Assembly: GCA_965223305.1 (NCBI GenBank) | Contig: CBDCWT010000001.1 | Span: 1 to 64,000 of the forward strand | Source of the DNA: CBDCWT01 sp965223305 | GTDB taxonomy: Bacteria > Planctomycetota > Planctomycetia > Pirellulales > Pirellulaceae | Direction: 5' to 3' | Length of the DNA: 64,000 bases | Shown here: one piece after another, positions 1 through 11,200 of the stretch | Numbering within the stretch: the stretch's first letter is position 1 | Layout: every line of letters begins with the position of its first letter | Program-made: the position numbers and the translations under genes | The notes under the pieces: generated by a model | What the model was told of the DNA's origin: nothing | The model's database searches: none | What the model saw: the letters and a program-made list of their open reading frames with translations, nothing else

Positions 1-1864
1 ACCGAGCGTTTGAAAAAAAGTACCGCCGACGTGGCGATACTGAGGCAGAAACACGGGCCAAGTTGGCCCGTCAGAGTGGGCGTTTTTTTAGGGGGGGCAT
101 TACACCTTCTGGCGCCAAACTTCACGCCTTTTGACGCTACTCACGTGCCCCCTTCAGCTTGCGGCGTTTTTTCGCCCGCGCACACGGGGCTCAATGGGGG
201 CTCGTTGGGGGCTCAATGGGGGCTCAATGGGGGGCTAGAACTTTCCAGTTCTATGCTCGAACTGTCCTAACGCATGCTCGAACTTGCTGTTAAAAGAAGC
301 CTGCTTTGAAAAGCTGCGTAGCATAGTGAGCTTCCGTTGTGTCGAGCAAAACTTGGCTTCGGCCATTTGCGTGTCCTTCAGGTTTGCAGTGCAAACCGGG
401 TTCACGAGCAGCGTCAAATACTGCTGCAAAACGTGAAACACAATCACCTCCCTTAAGGACGCGACAAATCGCCTCCGCTGTCAACCCCTGTTCGCACTTT
501 TTCGGCCAACGAATTCATGATCGCGTCGGACGCGTTCCTTGTGCCAAGGAAGCGCGCCGCCGCTCGGCTTGAATGCACAACGCCGATTTGATTCTGCCCC
601 TTGCGTTGTCGCTCCCTCGGACCTCACCCGCAAAGGCGACGTGTCACCTCCGCTTGCGCCGTTCGTCGCTCGCCAGAACTCGCTTCGCTCAGACAGGTGA
701 GCGACCGACGACCGGCTCCAGCGAAGGCGACACTCGGGCACTCGCCTGTTAAACGCACAGATAGACGCGCTCTCGGCAAACACAGAGACGTCATCGGTTG
801 CGAACACGCATTGATGCCCGCGTGGTGCAGCATGGGAAGCGCATCGGACTACGCTTGATCGCTCGTTGACTTGCGCGGAAGCGTGGCTGGCGCGGAAGAA
901 CTGCTGGGCCGATGACGCCGAAGTGCGTTTCAACGCTCCCTGCGCTGCGCCGCTGCCCCTACCCGGGCTCTTGTTGTCCCGCTCCCGGCTTGGCTCGCAA
1001 GCTCGCCGCGCGGTCGCTCGCGGCCTCAAAAAAAGCGGATACTCGGGCATCCTGCCCTCGTACATTCCCTCCGCGGGCATCCATGCCCTGGCGGCCGGTC
1101 GCATTCACTCGCTGGTCGTCTACGCAGTAACGCTGATGAACATGCAACATCATCCAGGATAGACAACCATTCACAGTGTTCCGCTCGCTCGACGCTACGG
1201 GCCACCGCTGCATTGCTTGCTATTCACATCGAGCCACTTTGTAAAACAACTTGTCAACACCAGGCGATCAACCTTCGGTTCCGCTTCCCGGCCCTTCGCT
1301 GTGCGGCGGCCGCGGGCCGCTGGGTCCACCTACGGCAAGCCTCCGGTGGATCCGCTACGCTCGCCATCCTGGCTCACTACGCGGATGCCGTCCAGGCACC
1401 GCGGCCATCTTTCGCGGCGGTCGTCCATGACCGCCGTGAGGGTCACTGGTCACCGTGTACCCAGCGCATTGAACCAACACACGACACGAGTTCCGCGGGC
1501 CAATACGCGGCGATTTGAACCTACACCCGTCGGCCCGCGGTCTGGCGCTGCCTCATAACGTTCCTCCAAAGAGAGACAGAGACTCACTTGCAGCTCACTA
1601 ATAGCTTCCAGCTCGCAACGCTCGCGGTATACAGACAAGACGTTTATACACGCAACTGCCTCACTCGCCATGCCTCCGCGCCGTGAACCTCCACACACAT
1701 TGACTACAACGGGCCGAGATGCGGTGACAAAAACCGACGCGGTTGGCCAGCAGTGACAGGCTACGGAAAACGGTCACGAGCCACTGCAGCGGCGAACACT
1801 CCCGTATCGCGCACAATTGTTTGACGCCGGAAGAGGCGTGCACTTCCAGGGAATGGTTCTCAGC
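1..1864. other. Gene-poor stretch downstream of the RHS locus
   Basis: I see no convincing gene here. Open frames exist on both strands, the largest being about 207 codons on the minus strand at 481-1104. Their translations are rich in R, S, A and C, show no recognisable motif, and lack the codon pattern of the neighbouring genes. The stretch holds an 11-bp tandem repeat near 186-236 and a short palindrome at 53-71 followed by a T-run at 85-91, which could be a weak terminator. Because it lies just beyond the toxin tip of an RHS gene, displaced toxin or immunity fragments could be hidden here, but I could not recognise any. Confidence 0.5.
186..236. repeat. 11-bp G-rich tandem repeat
   Basis: Four to five head-to-tail copies of a unit close to GGGGCTCAATG are directly visible. 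One copy has CTCGTTG in place of CTCAATG. It lies in non-coding DNA and no function is evident. Confidence 0.8.
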
Positions 1865-2242
1865 CTACTCTTCCTGAGCATGCGCGCCGGGATGCCATCC
1901 GTATTCAGTGAATGATCCATCGTCACCGACACGGCGGCGCACAATCAAGAACACACTACCAGAGTCGTCCAAGGCTCGCTTCTCCAGCAAAGTCCCGTTG
2001 TCTGCGTAGAAGTAATCGTAAACGTAGATCTCGTTCGCCTTGCGTACCGTTGGTCGAATCGGAGAATCGGGATTCCGAACAATGACGCGGTAAGGAAGCT
2101 CACGATCATCGAGAAGAACGGTGGCGTACGTTGCATCTTCACCAGGTTGACTGGCGAGTTCCTCCACCCCTATATCTCGTTCCCAGTCCCACCTCTGATA
2201 GAGACGTCGCCGACCTACTCCGACACCATGATCCGTATCCAT
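1865..2242 (-). CDS. Candidate immunity protein for the RHS toxin (125 aa)
   Basis: This small soluble protein has no signal peptide or membrane segment and is rich in D, E and R. The ATG lies inside the last codons of the giant RHS gene, giving a 28-nt overlap in another frame, so translational coupling is likely. A downstream GTG at about 2167 is an alternative start. I recognise no Pfam-like motif; the middle (LPYRVIVRNPDSP, then IYVYDYFYADNG) has the alternating pattern of beta strands. The role is inferred from position: genes directly after, and overlapping, the variable tip of an RHS polymorphic toxin usually encode the cognate immunity protein. It could instead be an unrelated small gene. 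Confidence 0.55.
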   Translation of the reverse strand: MDTDHGVGVGRRRLYQRWDWERDIGVEELASQPGEDATYATVLLDDRELPYRVIVRNPDSPIRPTVRKANEIYVYDYFYADNGTLLEKRALDDSGSVFLIVRRRVGDDGSFTEYGWHPGAHAQEE

Positions 2243-5200
2243 TTTCCATCGTCCGTTTTAATCTGAATGTGAGGTGTATCGTGCGGTGGGCCGTGAACGT
2301 GCCAGTCATAAGTACCGTTGATGTTAGGCATGTCTCCTAGGGGACCACGATACTTGCTTCTGTGGAGGTCTGGAAACGCGTCCTTACGGAGCTCTGCGGC
2401 CTGACGAATACTGCTGACAGTCACCTCCTCGCCGTTCTGTATCTGTTTTACTATTTTATACCAATGTGGATCCTTCCAGCCGTATCCTGGCACATACTTT
2501 GGCTGTTGAGCAGCACCGACTGAACCAACGCCGAATCGGCCAGCGGGATCTCGCGCCCCTCTCGAGTCGAACAATGAATCCAAGAACGATGTCTTGCTGC
2601 CGCGCGCTGGATTCCGTGCGCCCCAGCTTGTCCGTACGAAAAGCACGCCGAACGCAGCCTCGTAGGCTAGCTCCTGCGCCGCAGCGCCTCTACTGGCGGG
2701 TTCATCCCCGACAGTCGCGCCGTGCGCGAGTTGATATGTTGAAGAGATCGGAGCCAAGGGCGTCTGCCGGATAAACTCCTCGACGCCCTCCATGGCCCCC
2801 TGCGATAGCGGATGTCGGCTCTCGCGTGGTTCGGTTATCATGTTGAGAAGACCGCCAGAGCTAAGTCGGACCACTCCTCCTCCCGTGCCACCAAAGCCGT
2901 TAGGCCAACCACCTCTGTTGTCCACCTGAGGGTATGTCCCGCCGGTGAGAATCACTTTGATACTGGCTATGCCGTCCCACATCTCCGGCAAGCCCGGGAT
3001 GTTCTGCTGATTTCCGCTGGGGTCAACGGCAGTAGTCACTCCATTCCCCGCATACCGATACAGATTCGCATCACCCGCTTCAAACCCGATCGGATCCTCA
3101 CTCAACCAGCGCCCCACCTCCGGATCGTACCATCGGGCGCGGTTGTACTGCAGCTCGACGTCCTCGTCCCAGTCGCGGCCTGTGTAGGCGAACAGAAAAT
3201 CGACGTTCTCGTGGGTCGAACTTCCGTCAACCTGATCGCCAAAGGCGTCGTAGATGACGTGATTCTGAACCACACGGGAGCTGTCCACGACGTCGCGGAC
3301 ACTGCCCAAATGGTCAGACAGCGGCCAGTAAACGTCGCCTTCCTCCGAAGGCATCGTGACTTGCTCGTCCGCCAGGATCATGTCGATCATCGGACCGTGC
3401 AGGTAGCGGTGCGATAGCGTATGGGGCAACGAACCGTCGCCGTCGGTGTCCGTGAACTCCACGGTGATGTGCGGTCCGTCGTAGACCCAAGTTGTCGCCT
3501 CATCGAAAACCTGGTCCCCATCGATATCCAGCCGTTTGCCGATCCGTCGATTGAAAACGTCGTACGTGTAGTCGACCCGCTGCAAGAGCGTGGTACCGTT
3601 GTAGTCGCGCACCGAAACAAGCCGATTGCGATGGTCCCAATCGTACTCGGTGGACGCACTGCCTGCCGTCCTTTTGGTACGGTTGCCCTCGGCGTCATAC
3701 TCATAAGTGTATACCCCGTCGGACTCCAGCTGGTTGTCGCTGGCAGTCGTGTACGTCTGCCCGTTGCCCGATGTGCGGTTGCCATTGCCGTCGTAGAGGT
3801 AGTCTTCACCCGTACCACTGAACGGCAAGAAAGGTGCTGTGACACCGCTGCCATGATTGTAATCAGCGGTTTGGAGCTGATCGCGTTGATCGTAGCTGTA
3901 GGTCACCTCAAACTCGTCCCGCCAGGAACCCATTGACTCCAGCCGATTACCCTCGTCGTAGTCTAGCAAGTAGGCTGCGATACGGGTCGGGTCCGAGGCC
4001 GCGTTGTCCGAGAACGTACCGTCCCACGTCGTGGCGTTCGCAGCACGCGAGTGCGTGATGTCGGTCACGCGCCCCGCCTTGTCATAGCCAAAGATGCTCT
4101 CCGCGACCAGTTGACCACTGGTCGGTAACGCGTCGGCATAGCGTGTGATATGAGTCATCTGGCTTGCCGCATCGTACTGGAAAGTGACGTGCTTGGCAGC
4201 GACTTGATGTCCCTGCTGCGTTAGGCTCGTGAGCCGGTATATGTCATCATACACGTAGGTCGTGACAAAGTCGTCTTCGCTAACTTCGCTGACACCGCTT
4301 CCCAGATTAGCCGAAAACACCAAGCGGTTGCCGATCGAGTCATAGTCACGGGTAAAGACAAGCGGCTCCAACAGGCGGTCATGCTGCTGGGTCTCCAAAA
4401 TGACCCGGTCCAGGTTGTCGTACTGCATCGTGTAGTTGGCCGCTTCGGCTGAGTCGGTAGCCGTAAGCAGGTTGTCGACTAAATCGTAAGTGAACGCAAA
4501 TGTGCGGCCATCGTCCCATTGCTCCCCGGTCACCCGGTAAAGATCGTCGTAGTTGTAGGTGATCACGCGGCCGTTGTTGTCGTTGGATTCGCGGAGATTA
4601 CCCACCGCATCGTACAGGTAGTTGCGATGATGGTCCGGATCGGGGTCCCGATGATCGGTCTCCACAAAGGGGCGGTCGAGTTCGTCGTAATCCCATGTCG
4701 TCACGTGGCCTACGGCATCCGTGAGGGACGTCAGATTGTTGACCAGGTCGTAGGCGTAGGCCGTCTCGTCCAGCTCTTCATCGATGCTCTTGGTCTTGCG
4801 AAAGAGATGGTCGTACTCGTAGCCCATCGTGTTGTCCAGCGCATCGGTACTCTCCAGCATGTTGCCCACCGAGTCGTACAAGTAGTCGATGGTCGGCGAC
4901 TCTTCGCCACCGGGCGTGTCGTCGGGGTCGTGTGGAGTGACCTTGGTCACTCGGCCCATTTTGTCGTACTGGTAGGTTGTATCGCGGCTGAGTGGATCGA
5001 TCACCTGCTCGAGCTGGTTGGCGTCATCGTATTGGTAAATCGTGGTGATATTGAGCGGCTGCTTGACTTTCTCCAGTCGCGCCTTTTGGTCGTACTCGTA
5101 GTTTGTGGTATTTCTGAGGGCGTCCGTGGTGACCCGCAGTTGGCCGTCGTCGAAGTACTCAAAGAAGGAAAGCGGCCGGATGCCGTGGACATCCGCGGGC

Positions 5201-8200
5201 TCGGCAACGTAGTACGTGCGGCCTAAGAAGTCCGTCTGGGTCTCGGTCGTGCGCTGTTCGGCATCCGTCACCCGCTGAACCCAGCCGAACTTCATGTCGG
5301 TGTAGAAGTAGCGCGTCAGCGGTCGGTTCGTGCCTCCCTCAGGATCCGGCTCAAGCGTCATGGTGGGCCGGTTCCAGCTGTCGTAGCGGAAATCGGTCGT
5401 ATGGCCCAACGAATCGGTGGTGGACCAGAGGTTGCCCAGGTTGTCGTAGACAAAGGTGGTGACCGGCCGGTAGCTGACGGGAGTGCCGGCCACTTCCACC
5501 AGCACTTCGCCGGGAACCGACTTCAGGGAGGCGCTGGTGTCTGTGGTAAACAACTGCGGCTCGGTGATCTTGGTCAGCCGGTCCAGCCGATCGTACTCGA
5601 AGTCCGTCGTGCGTCCCTCCGGATCGGTCACCGACGTGAGGTTGTTGTTGCCATCGTAGCTGCTGTAGTGGGTAACCGGCCGGCCTGACCAGAAGTCTTT
5701 GGCCGCGGCCCAATTGACCGGGAGCGAGGTCAGGTTGCAGCTGGTATCGGTCGTGTTTTGGCTATGATCGGGATCCACCTGCCAAACGAGGCGGTCCCGG
5801 TCGTCGTAATAGTAGCAGGTGGTGTGGTTGGTGGTGGTTCCGGAGCCGCGGGAGTCGTGGTTGATAAGCTCCATGCTGGCGACGTTGCCGAAGGCATCGT
5901 ATTTGTACTCGGTCACCAAGGGCAGCTGATCCTGCCCCGTACCTGTCCCGTCCGGATCGGGGGTAGTGATTTTCGCCAGGCGGTCTAGATTGTCGTAGAC
6001 ATAGAGCGTTTCCCGGCCGATCTCGTCGATGTACTTGCTGAGGTTCCCGTTGGCGTCGTATTCGTAGAACACTTGGTGGTTGAGCTCGCCTTCGGAGTAG
6101 GTGATCGACTTCAGTAACCCGACCGCTCCGGCGGGTACGGTACCGGTGGGATAGTACTCGTACTCGGTCGTTAGAAACGTTCCCAAAGCGGTGCCGCGGC
6201 CCGTCTTGACAGCCATGGTTTTGACCATGCCAGCCGGAACATTGTCCGCCGCGGTGGTATACGTGTAATTGATGACCTGATCGGGAGGCGGAACATAGGA
6301 CGGATCGGAATCGCTGCCCCCGCTGGTCGGTTCCTGGTTCAGAAAGTTGGCTACAAGCACCGCATCCTCCGCACCGATCACGCCATCCCCCGTCGTGTCG
6401 ACGTAACCGCTTTCAGGGTCTTTGTTCGGGTCCACGGACCCAATTCCATCAACGTCCACTTCATCGATGATGTTCTGAAAATCGTCCGTGTCCTCGTTGC
6501 CGTCCCCATCGACATCCAGTTTTCGGAGTGAGTTTTTAAAGCCACCCGCGATCGTGCCCGGATTGCGATTGGGTGGAGCATCGGGCGAAGTGTCCTCGCT
6601 GTGCGTCAGATCACCGTTGGCCTGCACCGTGTAGGTGCTGCTTTGGTTCAGTTCGTTGGTGTATGACGTGGGACGCGTCAGCGTATGGCCGGACCAGTTG
6701 CGGGTGAAGCTCTGCGAGGTGCCCAAGTCGGGCAAGGTCTGGCCGGTCACATTCCGCAGACCATCGTAGGTGTAGCTGGTCACCTGCGGCAGAAGGGTAC
6801 CGTTAAACGTCTGCAGCGGGGAACCGACGACGTCGGGGCGGTTGCTAAAGTCGTCCGGGTCCGCCGTGGTGATGCTAAGGATCTCGCCGTTGTCGGAGAA
6901 GTAGTTGCCCGCAGTGTCGTGCACCAGTTTAAGGAGATAGGTAAACGTCTGACCGTGCTGGTCAGTGTATTCCCACACGCGCCCCCGATGGTCCAGCACG
7001 GTTTCGCTGGAATGGCCGCGGCCGTCCTTGACCTCCGTCTTGTTATCGAAGTCCATGAACAGCGGCCGTGTGGTGGACCACGTTTTGGACACGTCCGGCA
7101 AGGCCTCACCCTGTCGGAACTCGATAAGCTCAAACTTTGATTGATCCGGCCAGGTGATGAAATCGAGCCTTCGCCAATCCCGCCCATAGCCAAAATCGAG
7201 CGTTTTATAGTTGAAGTCAGTAACCTGGTCGGCGCTGCCCGGACTGTTCGCATGGCGGGTGATCTTGGTGAGCCGGTCCTGGCTATCGAAGTCGAACGTG
7301 TCTTGGGGCTGCGGCCCCACATCGAAACCGGGGTCCGGATCCGGGTAGAGCACGTCGATCTTGCGCGTGTTCGTATCGTAGTCGACCTTCGTGACCCGGC
7401 CCCCAAAATCGGTGATAGTCAGCGTCTCGACGCTGCCCGAAGTGCTGTAGGCCAGTAGCGTTTCACGGTCCTGCGGATTCTTGATCTTCGTAAGCTGACC
7501 CTGGCCATCGTAATAGAACTTGGTCTCGTTACCGTTGCGGTCAGTCGTGCTGTAGTGGCTGCCAGCGGGCCAGGTATCGGTGCTTTCGCTGTAGCTGTTG
7601 ATCGCAAAACGGTCTTCGTTGCCATAGCGATCCTTGAGGACGTAGAAATTGGTCTCCGTTTCCAAGGTCGTAACCGACTCGGCAGGAGTCGAATAGGTCC
7701 CAGCGGTCTCTTTGTAAAACGAAACCGAGTTGTCACCGCGGATGACCGCGACGCCGTCCTCCTGGGCCGGGGCGCCGCTAGTCTTGACCAACACGGAGGC
7801 GTCGATGATCTGTTTCAAGAAGGGGAAAGCCAGACCAGGCGCTACATCGTTGTTCTTCCAACGATTGATCACAAAGTGCGATGTTTGCACTTCCCACAGC
7901 TCGGGGCCCCCAACTTCCTCGCCAATCAACTTCACCCGGTAGGAACCCGTGTCGAGCCCCTTGACGTCCAAGGGCACGGCAAAGGCGATGGCATCCTCGG
8001 CGTAGTTCGATGTGTCGAGTGTGAAGGTCAGCGGTGTCGGCAAGTCGTCATGCACTGGGTCCGTGTTGTCCCAATCATCCACCTCCACCTTAACGTCAAT
8101 CGTGTCGGGCCAGTCGCCGGTTGGCTTTTCGAATTGGCCGCGGACCACCGGCTGCGTGCCATGGGTTCCCTGGCCCAAGAAGTCCAAGAAACCGGGCACG

Positions 8201-11200
8201 ATCGGTACAACCGGAGCGCCACTTTGCAAGTCGACGTCGATCCCGCCAGTTGTGCAGACCAGACACTCGTTGTCCGGTTCGGCGTCGATTTCGATTTCAG
8301 CCCTGGAGATCGAGGCCAGCGTGTTGTCGTGGATGGTGATTGTCTCGACAGTACCGACAGGCAACCGCACCCAGCTCTGAGCCTCGGTTTGGTACACCTC
8401 GACTTGAGCAAAGACAAACTCGTTGCTTTCCAAGTCTCCGTCATCCTGGGGGATCACATCGATGAGCACTTCGGCGTGGCCGTTGAGGGAGAAGTAGTCC
8501 GGGCCATCGGCGACCTGATAGAAACCAGGTTCATTCGCGACGGGATTCGTCTGCAGGGTGGTGCCGCCAGACTTCAGTTCGTAGTCGGCCACCGTCGGAT
8601 GGGGTGGCGAGGCGCTGTTCGCCCGATTGCTGTCAACGATCAACCGTAGATTCGTGCAGAGCTGGCTGGTGCCGTCGGCGGGTCTGATGCCAAACCTTCC
8701 CGCGACTGAATTAAGCTCGGTGGCATCGGCCGTATCGACTTCCAAAACAACTCCCTCAGCGTCGTCGATGATGTTGACCGTGGCGGGTGTCGTATTGGCA
8801 GCCTCCGTAATCAGCTCGAATTGGACCGTTTCAGTGCCCTCGCTTTCGTCCGCATCCTCCTTGGGAACTACAGACAACACGACATCGGTTGTGTTGCCCG
8901 TGCCGATGTCGACTTGGATAAAACCTGCGGGTGGATTGGTGACAAGCGTATGGGACGACGACGATACGTAGTAATCGAGATCCTCAATCGCTGTTCCGGT
9001 GATCTTTAGTGTGAGGATGTCGCTGCTGACGTTCGGCCAGGAGGATGTCGAGATGGGTTGAATGGTGATAGTGTTGCTGACAGCGCCTCCGCAGTAATAG
9101 AAACTATCCGGCTCGTGCGCATCCTGACTGCCAGCGACCAGCTCAAGGTGGCCGGACGTGCCGTCATCGTCGTTGATCGTGATCGGCAGATCTGCGGCGT
9201 CCGGAGCGCTAAACGTGAGTGTGCTGGAAGTTTCTACTTGGGAATCAGGATAAAGCCGCAGCGTGACGGTACCCGCTCGCTCGGTCGGACCGGTTTCGTT
9301 CAGGCGGATTCCTCGGCCGGAGATGAGCGGAGCGCCGGAACTGAGCACATCAAAGTCATCGACTTCTGCGCCGTTACCACCGTCATCGGTCCAGCTGATA
9401 TCCACGACGCTGTCGCAAACAGACGAATCTCCTGTGGCGGTGACTGTGATATCGGTGTCCAGGTACGGATTGGCATTGCCTTCGTTGATGGCGCTGGCGC
9501 TGCTGGAGAGGGAGTACTGGCAATGGTCGTAGACATTCACAACATGCGTGGCTGTCGCACCGTCGATCGTTGCCGTTAGAGTGACGGTACTGGCGGGCTC
9601 TGTATCAGTGTCTGCGTAACTTTCGAACGATAGTGTAGGTAGTGACGACGCTAACGTGTACGGTTGTGTGATGGGGCCCCCGCTGTCCTTCAAGACCCAG
9701 TCGCCATTGACGCCATAGTCGAGGGTACCTGCACCGTTGGTCTGCCAGGTGAGTTGCATACTACCTGAACACGTGCCGGTAGTACCAAACGAAATGCCGG
9801 TGAATCCACCTTCCCTGTGAGTGCTCTGACTGTTACTGCTCTTGCGAATCTCCGGATTACAAACGGAGCTAACGTCGTCATCGACGATAATTACAGAAGT
9901 GTTGTCTGACTCGCTGGTCGTGGTCGTCTGAGAAATGAAGTGATCTGGCCCGCGAGCTGTTACAAAGATGGGGATAATCTCATCAGAGTGATCCAAGTCC
10001 TGTGTCGAGACGAGATCGAAGCTCTTAGGCACTCCGTTCTCGATCCAGAGATTATCCAGGTCCGGGTTCCCAACGACGGAGTAGGCATCACCCGAGCCCG
10101 TAGTGACTTCTTGGATGAAAACGTCCACGGTGCACTTGGCAAGCGAGGTGATCGTGATTTGCGCGGTTGTTGTGCCGGCACCCGAGTCCTCATAGATCGT
10201 TGCGTTCGCTGCGTTGTTCGCCAATACCGTCAGATTGCCGCAAACCGCCGCGGTCGAATACGGCACCGATGTACCCACAATCTGCAGCGACGCCGTGTCG
10301 TAGTGGATCTCGGATTCATCGACCGGTGTGTCTTGGCCATAGACCGTCACCACATGCGTCGGCAAATCGTCGGCTGGATCACCGCGGAAGGTGACCGTGC
10401 CGGCGCTCTCGGCCCGCATCGTGGCGCTGTAAAGCAGCTTTTGGCCGCCGCCGGTGGTGGCCACCTCGCCGGTTGCCGCGCCCGCCTCACCGAGTTCCCC
10501 AGGTGTGGCCAGGTCGTAGTCGCCGGCCCAGGGAAAGTCGGTACTGAACTCCGGAGCCTCGACCACCGAGACCAACTCCTGGTCGAACAACACATCCAAG
10601 TAGGCACTGAACACGCCTTTGGGTACGGCCCGCTTGTCCTCGGCATAGACCTCCAGAATGAACTCCTGGCCGGCGGTCGTGGTGGTCAGCGGGTTGCCCA
10701 GCTTGTCGGTAATCTTCAGCGTGAACTCGACATCGGCTGCCGAAGCGTTCACGTTGACCAGCACGTCCTTGACAATCTCCGAATGCCCGTCGCTAACCGT
10801 GACCTCGAACATCAGCTCGTCGGCCGCAATGTCGGGAACCGTGAAGGTGGCCGTCGGAGAGTCGGCGTTTTGCAAGGTGACGTCCGGACCGACTACCTGC
10901 TCCCACTGGTAACTGAGCGTACCGTTGTCGAAGGTGATGTTGTTGATCTGCAGCGTCACCGTGTCGTTGATGTCGAACGTACCAGCAGGTGTGGCGGTCG
11001 CGCCGCCCAGCGCCGTGTCATAGTCGTCTAGTACATCGACGTCGATTGACACGAGCTTGGTCACCGTCGAGACGCCGTCGGAAACGTCGACCTGGAACGT
11101 CATGGTGTAGTCGACCAGCTGATTGGGCAACTCAGCCACGTGCGCTGTAGGACTGTCGGCACCCACGATCGGCACCGGCGGGCCGCTGGTCTGTGTCCAG

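Noticed and set aside
481..1104. 207-codon minus-strand frame in the gene desert
   Set aside because: Biased composition, no motif, no ribosome binding site; probably chance in GC-rich DNA.
7555..11031. Long plus-strand open frames (about 360 codons each) opposite the RHS gene
   Set aside because: They mirror the GC-rich codon use of the RHS gene, show no domain pattern, and the RHS frame is clearly the coding one.
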